Source: Flavobacterium weaverense
Lineage (GTDB): Bacteria; Bacteroidota; Bacteroidia; Flavobacteriales; Flavobacteriaceae
Assembly (NCBI RefSeq): GCF_003688495.1
Contig: NZ_REFH01000007.1
Coordinates: forward strand, 496,001-560,000
Direction: 5' to 3'
Length of the DNA stretch: 64,000 nucleotides
Below, piece after piece: positions 61,408-64,000 of this stretch (the stretch's first letter is position 1; the number at the start of each line of letters is the position of its first letter). The position numbers and the translations under genes were made by a program. The notes beneath the pieces are model-generated. The model worked only from the letters and a program-made list of their open reading frames with translations. It was not told the DNA's origin and ran no database searches.

Positions 61408-62532
61408 TTATTGTGGCATACTTTCTAACAATTCTATCTCGAAAATGATATTAGAATTAGGTGGAATAACTCCTCCAGCACCTGCAGCGCCATAACCTAA
61501 TCGAGCTGGAATAAAAACTACTGCCTTATCACCAAAAGATAAATGCTCTAACCCCTCAATGAATCCAGGAATCATGCCATCTTTTTTACCAGCTTGAAAA
61601 GAAATAGGTTGGTAACCGTTTTGCATCGCTCTATTTTCGTCATATTTACCAAAAGTTTTTGAAACACTTTCAATACTTGCGTCAAATAACTCGCCATCTT
61701 CAAGGAAACCTGCGTAATGAATAAATACATTAGTTCCATTAGCTGGTTTTTTACCATCGCCTTTTTTTGTAATAATATATTGTAATCCGGTAGGAGTTCG
61801 TGTAGATTTAGATTTTAAGTCAGCGAAGTAAGCAATTTTTTCTTCTCTCACATTTTTATATTTTTCGTCATAAACCTTTTTATTTTCTGCGTCAATTGCA
61901 GCTTTTTTCTTTTGGTTCTCTGATTCTACTGAAAAATAGTCATTGAAGATTTTTACAGCATTAAATTTTTTAGCAGCTTCACCATTTCTAATGATTGTCA
62001 CCTTTTTAATATAATCTTCTTGCTCAATTTTATTTACATTGTCCATTCCATTTTCGACAACATGCCCAAAAATAGTGTGCTTTCCTTGAAGCCATGGCGT
62101 TGGAACATGTGTGATGAAAAATTGACTACTATTAGTAGTTGGTCCATTATTGGCCATAGCCAAAACACCAGCGTTATCAAAATTTAAATCTGTGAACTCA
62201 TCTTTAAACTTATATCCTGTGTCTCCTGATCCTGTGCCAAGCGGATCTCCTGTTTGTATCATGAAATCTTTTATAACTCTATGAAATTTTAAACCATCAA
62301 AAAACGGTCTATTTTTAAGATTATCATTTGTAATAAAGTCGTTTTTCCCTTCCGCTAAAGTGACATAGTTTGCTACTGTAATTGGCGCTTTTTCGAAATC
62401 TAATTTTACAATTATGTCTCCTTTATTCGTTTCAATTTTAGCATATAGACCATCAGGAAGATTGCTATTGTCTTCTTTACAAGAGTAAAGAGATGCTATT
62501 ACAACTAGTAGAAGTAGGATCTTTTTTTTCAT
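61408..62532 (-). CDS. Cyclophilin-FKBP double peptidyl-prolyl isomerase, lipoprotein
   Basis: 374 residues; the same two-domain layout as the neighbour at 60135, but with a lipoprotein signal (Cys18, ASLYSC-KED) instead of a plain one and without the Lys/Ala spacer. Cyclophilin: FHRVIKDFMIQTGDPLGTGS, NNGPTTNSSQFFITHVPTPW. FKBP: HYAGFLEDGELFDASIE, FQAGKKDGMIPGFIEGLEHL, YGAAGAGGVIPPNSNIIFEIEL. It should be membrane anchored in the periplasm. It lies 16 bases after gldI and 34 bases before its paralogue. Confidence 0.9.
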   Translation of the reverse strand: MKKKILLLLVVIASLYSCKEDNSNLPDGLYAKIETNKGDIIVKLDFEKAPITVANYVTLAEGKNDFITNDNLKNRPFFDGLKFHRVIKDFMIQTGDPLGTGSGDTGYKFKDEFTDLNFDNAGVLAMANNGPTTNSSQFFITHVPTPWLQGKHTIFGHVVENGMDNVNKIEQEDYIKKVTIIRNGEAAKKFNAVKIFNDYFSVESENQKKKAAIDAENKKVYDEKYKNVREEKIAYFADLKSKSTRTPTGLQYIITKKGDGKKPANGTNVFIHYAGFLEDGELFDASIESVSKTFGKYDENRAMQNGYQPISFQAGKKDGMIPGFIEGLEHLSFGDKAVVFIPARLGYGAAGAGGVIPPNSNIIFEIELLESMPQ

Positions 62533-62548
62533 TTCTAAGTTTATTTTA

Positions 62549-63202
62549 TTAATTTAAAGTGTCTTTGGGTTTTGTTAAAACTGGTTTTTCTTCCTGAACT
62601 GTTGCAGTAGCTGCTGGCGTTTTTACTTTTAAAGTATTTTCTTTTTTATACAGCACTTCCGATTTAAAATCGCGAAGTGTTACTGTGCAAATAATAGGTT
62701 GGTTCATACCAATTTTCTTTTGATCACCGCGATAACCATATCCCATATTAGAAGGGAAAATAAAATTGACTTTTTCGCCTTTTCGCATTAGTTTAATTCC
62801 GTCTCTCAATCCCATTATAATATTTTGCTTATCTACATAATATATTTGAGGTCTTAATTCCAGTTCAGAATAAATTATAGTTCCTTTCAAATCTTTAATT
62901 TCGTAATCAAAGAAAGCTACATCTCCTTTTTTTGGTGTCAAAGAGTCCAGTTTGTTTTGTATATCGTATGAATACCAATAGCCTTTTTTAGAAGCACTAT
63001 ATTTTACAGCAGGATTACTTTTTATCAGCGCTTGAATCTGAGTTTCTTCTGTAGCAACTAATTTTTTATTCTTAACAATTGACTTCTTCATAAAACTACC
63101 CGAAGCTTGCGAAATTGGTCTTCTCGCTTCTTGAGGTTGTTTACAGCTAGAAACTAGCACAAGCAAAAGAAATATTGATGTAAATAATTTTAAGTTTTTC
63201 AT
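62549..63202 (-). CDS. gldI: Gliding motility lipoprotein GldI (FKBP-type isomerase)
   Basis: 217 residues. Lipoprotein signal to Cys20 (VLVSSC-KQP), followed by the GldI-typical EARRPISQASGSFMKKSIVK stretch and GYWYSYDIQNKLDSLTPKKG. The C-terminal FKBP domain has IMGLRDGIKLMRKGEKVNF and IFPSNMGYGYRGDQKKIG ending in QPIICTVTLRDF. GldI is needed for gliding in F. johnsoniae and probably helps fold Gld/type 9 secretion proteins in the periplasm. It starts 4 bases after the DHH gene and is followed by two more isomerase genes. Confidence 0.88.
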   Translation of the reverse strand: MKNLKLFTSIFLLLVLVSSCKQPQEARRPISQASGSFMKKSIVKNKKLVATEETQIQALIKSNPAVKYSASKKGYWYSYDIQNKLDSLTPKKGDVAFFDYEIKDLKGTIIYSELELRPQIYYVDKQNIIMGLRDGIKLMRKGEKVNFIFPSNMGYGYRGDQKKIGMNQPIICTVTLRDFKSEVLYKKENTLKVKTPAATATVQEEKPVLTKPKDTLN

Positions 63203-63206
63203 GTTT

Positions 63207-64000
63207 TTAGATGCTAATTTTCATAACTAAATCTTCAAATTTTTCAATAGTCTTTTCCATTGTAAGTTCTGATTTTCCGCCGGCAGCATTTTTATGTCCA
63301 CCACCGTGAAAATGATCTCTAGCAAATTGATTTACATCAAAATCGCCTTGGGAACGGAAAGAAATTTTAATAATATTTTCTTCTTTATTTTCGATGAAAA
63401 TAGCTGCAAAATGAATTCCTTTTATACTCAAGCCATAATTAACAACGCCCTCAGTATCTCCTTTTACATAATGAAAAGTGTTTAATTCCTCTTGCGTAAG
63501 AGTTGTATAAGAAGTTTTACGTTCTTCTATTACTTTCATGTTTTGCAATGCTCTTCCCAAAAGCTGTAAGCGATCATAGCCACTGTTGTCAAATAATAAA
63601 CTGGGAATCTCCGTATTTTCAACTCCTAAATCAATTAGTTCAGCAACAATTCTATGTGTGTTTCCTGTTGTTTTAGGGAAACGGAAAGAACCAGAATCAG
63701 TTAATATTCCAGTGTAAATGCAAGTTCCTATTGTTTTATCAATTTGGTCTTTTTTTCCAAGAAAATTGATGAAGTTATATATCATTTCACAAGTGGATCC
63801 AAACGAAGTGTCAGAGTATGTAACTGCTGCATAATCATCTGGTTTTTGATGATGATCAATCATTACAAATGGAGCTTTAAGCTGTGATAAAACATGTTCC
63901 ATTTCACCTGTGCGGTGTAAAGCATTAAAATCTAAAGTAAAAATAACTTCAGCATCTTGTAATATTTTAGTGCAATTTTCTTTGTCTTTTTCGAATATTT
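63207..64000 (-). CDS. DHH-family phosphoesterase (NrnA/oligoribonuclease-PAP phosphatase-like), incomplete
   Basis: About 264 codons visible; the frame continues past the window end with no start codon there, and NrnA-type proteins are ~335-345 residues, so roughly 75 are missing. The visible part starts in the DHH domain (VIFTLDFNALHRTGEM), then MIDHHQKPDDYA, FGSTCEMIYNF, a central TGILTDSGSFRF (metal site), and the DHHA1 domain ending HFHGGGHKNAAGGKSE. It degrades short oligoribonucleotides or 3'-phosphoadenosine 5'-phosphate. First gene of the gldI operon in view. Confidence 0.9.
   Translation of the reverse strand, partial: IFEKDKENCTKILQDAEVIFTLDFNALHRTGEMEHVLSQLKAPFVMIDHHQKPDDYAAVTYSDTSFGSTCEMIYNFINFLGKKDQIDKTIGTCIYTGILTDSGSFRFPKTTGNTHRIVAELIDLGVENTEIPSLLFDNSGYDRLQLLGRALQNMKVIEERKTSYTTLTQEELNTFHYVKGDTEGVVNYGLSIKGIHFAAIFIENKEENIIKISFRSQGDFDVNQFARDHFHGGGHKNAAGGKSELTMEKTIEKFEDLVMKISI

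Overview
The window is a contiguous piece of a low-GC chromosome from the phylum Bacteroidota, most likely Flavobacterium or a close relative in Flavobacteriaceae. This rests on several things: fused SecDF, type III glutamine synthetase, fused isobutyryl-CoA mutase (IcmF), the gliding-motility lipoprotein GldI, many short lipoproteins, no obvious Shine-Dalgarno sequences, and repeated use of the Bacteroidota promoter -7 element TAnnTTTG, often with an upstream TTG. I see no rRNA, tRNA, CRISPR array, prophage or insertion sequence. Most of the window is ordinary core genome.

Layout. 1-15 kb: end of asnB, a TrmH-like methyltransferase, gyrB, mdh and secDF, then a leftward group cysS-yidD-lgt, folE, an aminotransferase, a two-lobed aspartyl-protease/PDZ protein and a DUF1573 protein. 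15-29 kb: valS, a TonB siderophore receptor with a PepSY membrane protein, topB, a DUF6265-like lipoprotein, a DUF3891 protein, an orphan histidine kinase with about fifteen 21-residue repeats, and prfA. 29-41 kb: a small lipoprotein/outer-membrane protein pair, an AraC-type regulator/response regulator/CHASE3-PAS kinase operon, pyrF, a BtuF-like protein, a 45-codon gene, an alpha/beta hydrolase, a DUF4197 lipoprotein and icmF. 41-48 kb: an integral-membrane cluster (DedA/YqaA-like, TerC, zinc-ribbon), a second TerC on the opposite strand and type III glutamine synthetase. 48-54 kb: a curli-type amyloid locus. 54-64 kb: purM, an M16 peptidase, a GNAT acetyltransferase and a leftward operon DHH phosphoesterase-gldI-two cyclophilin/FKBP fusions.

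The most distinctive region is the curli locus (48.1-53.8 kb): curlin-repeat subunit, strong hairpin terminator, second curlin-repeat protein, a CsgH-like domain, CsgE, CsgF, CsgG and a beta-propeller lipoprotein. CsgE has no start codon of its own. It continues in the -1 frame from the CsgH-like ORF exactly at a run of ten A followed by G, which contains the classic slippery heptamer A_AAA_AAG directly before a stop codon. This is either programmed -1 frameshifting giving a 247-residue CsgH-CsgE fusion, or a one-base homopolymer error or mutation. CsgG carries an extra C-terminal beta-barrel-like domain. Upstream of the locus are tandem direct repeats in helical phase and an inverted repeat that look like regulator sites.

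Other points: three copies of an approximately 80-95 base imperfectly palindromic intergenic element (near 10.9, 23.8 and 27.5 kb), a 16-bp perfect palindrome inside the promoter of the repeat-containing kinase, -7 elements only four bases from the ATG of two genes (probable leaderless mRNAs), and a 17-codon reading frame in the secDF leader.
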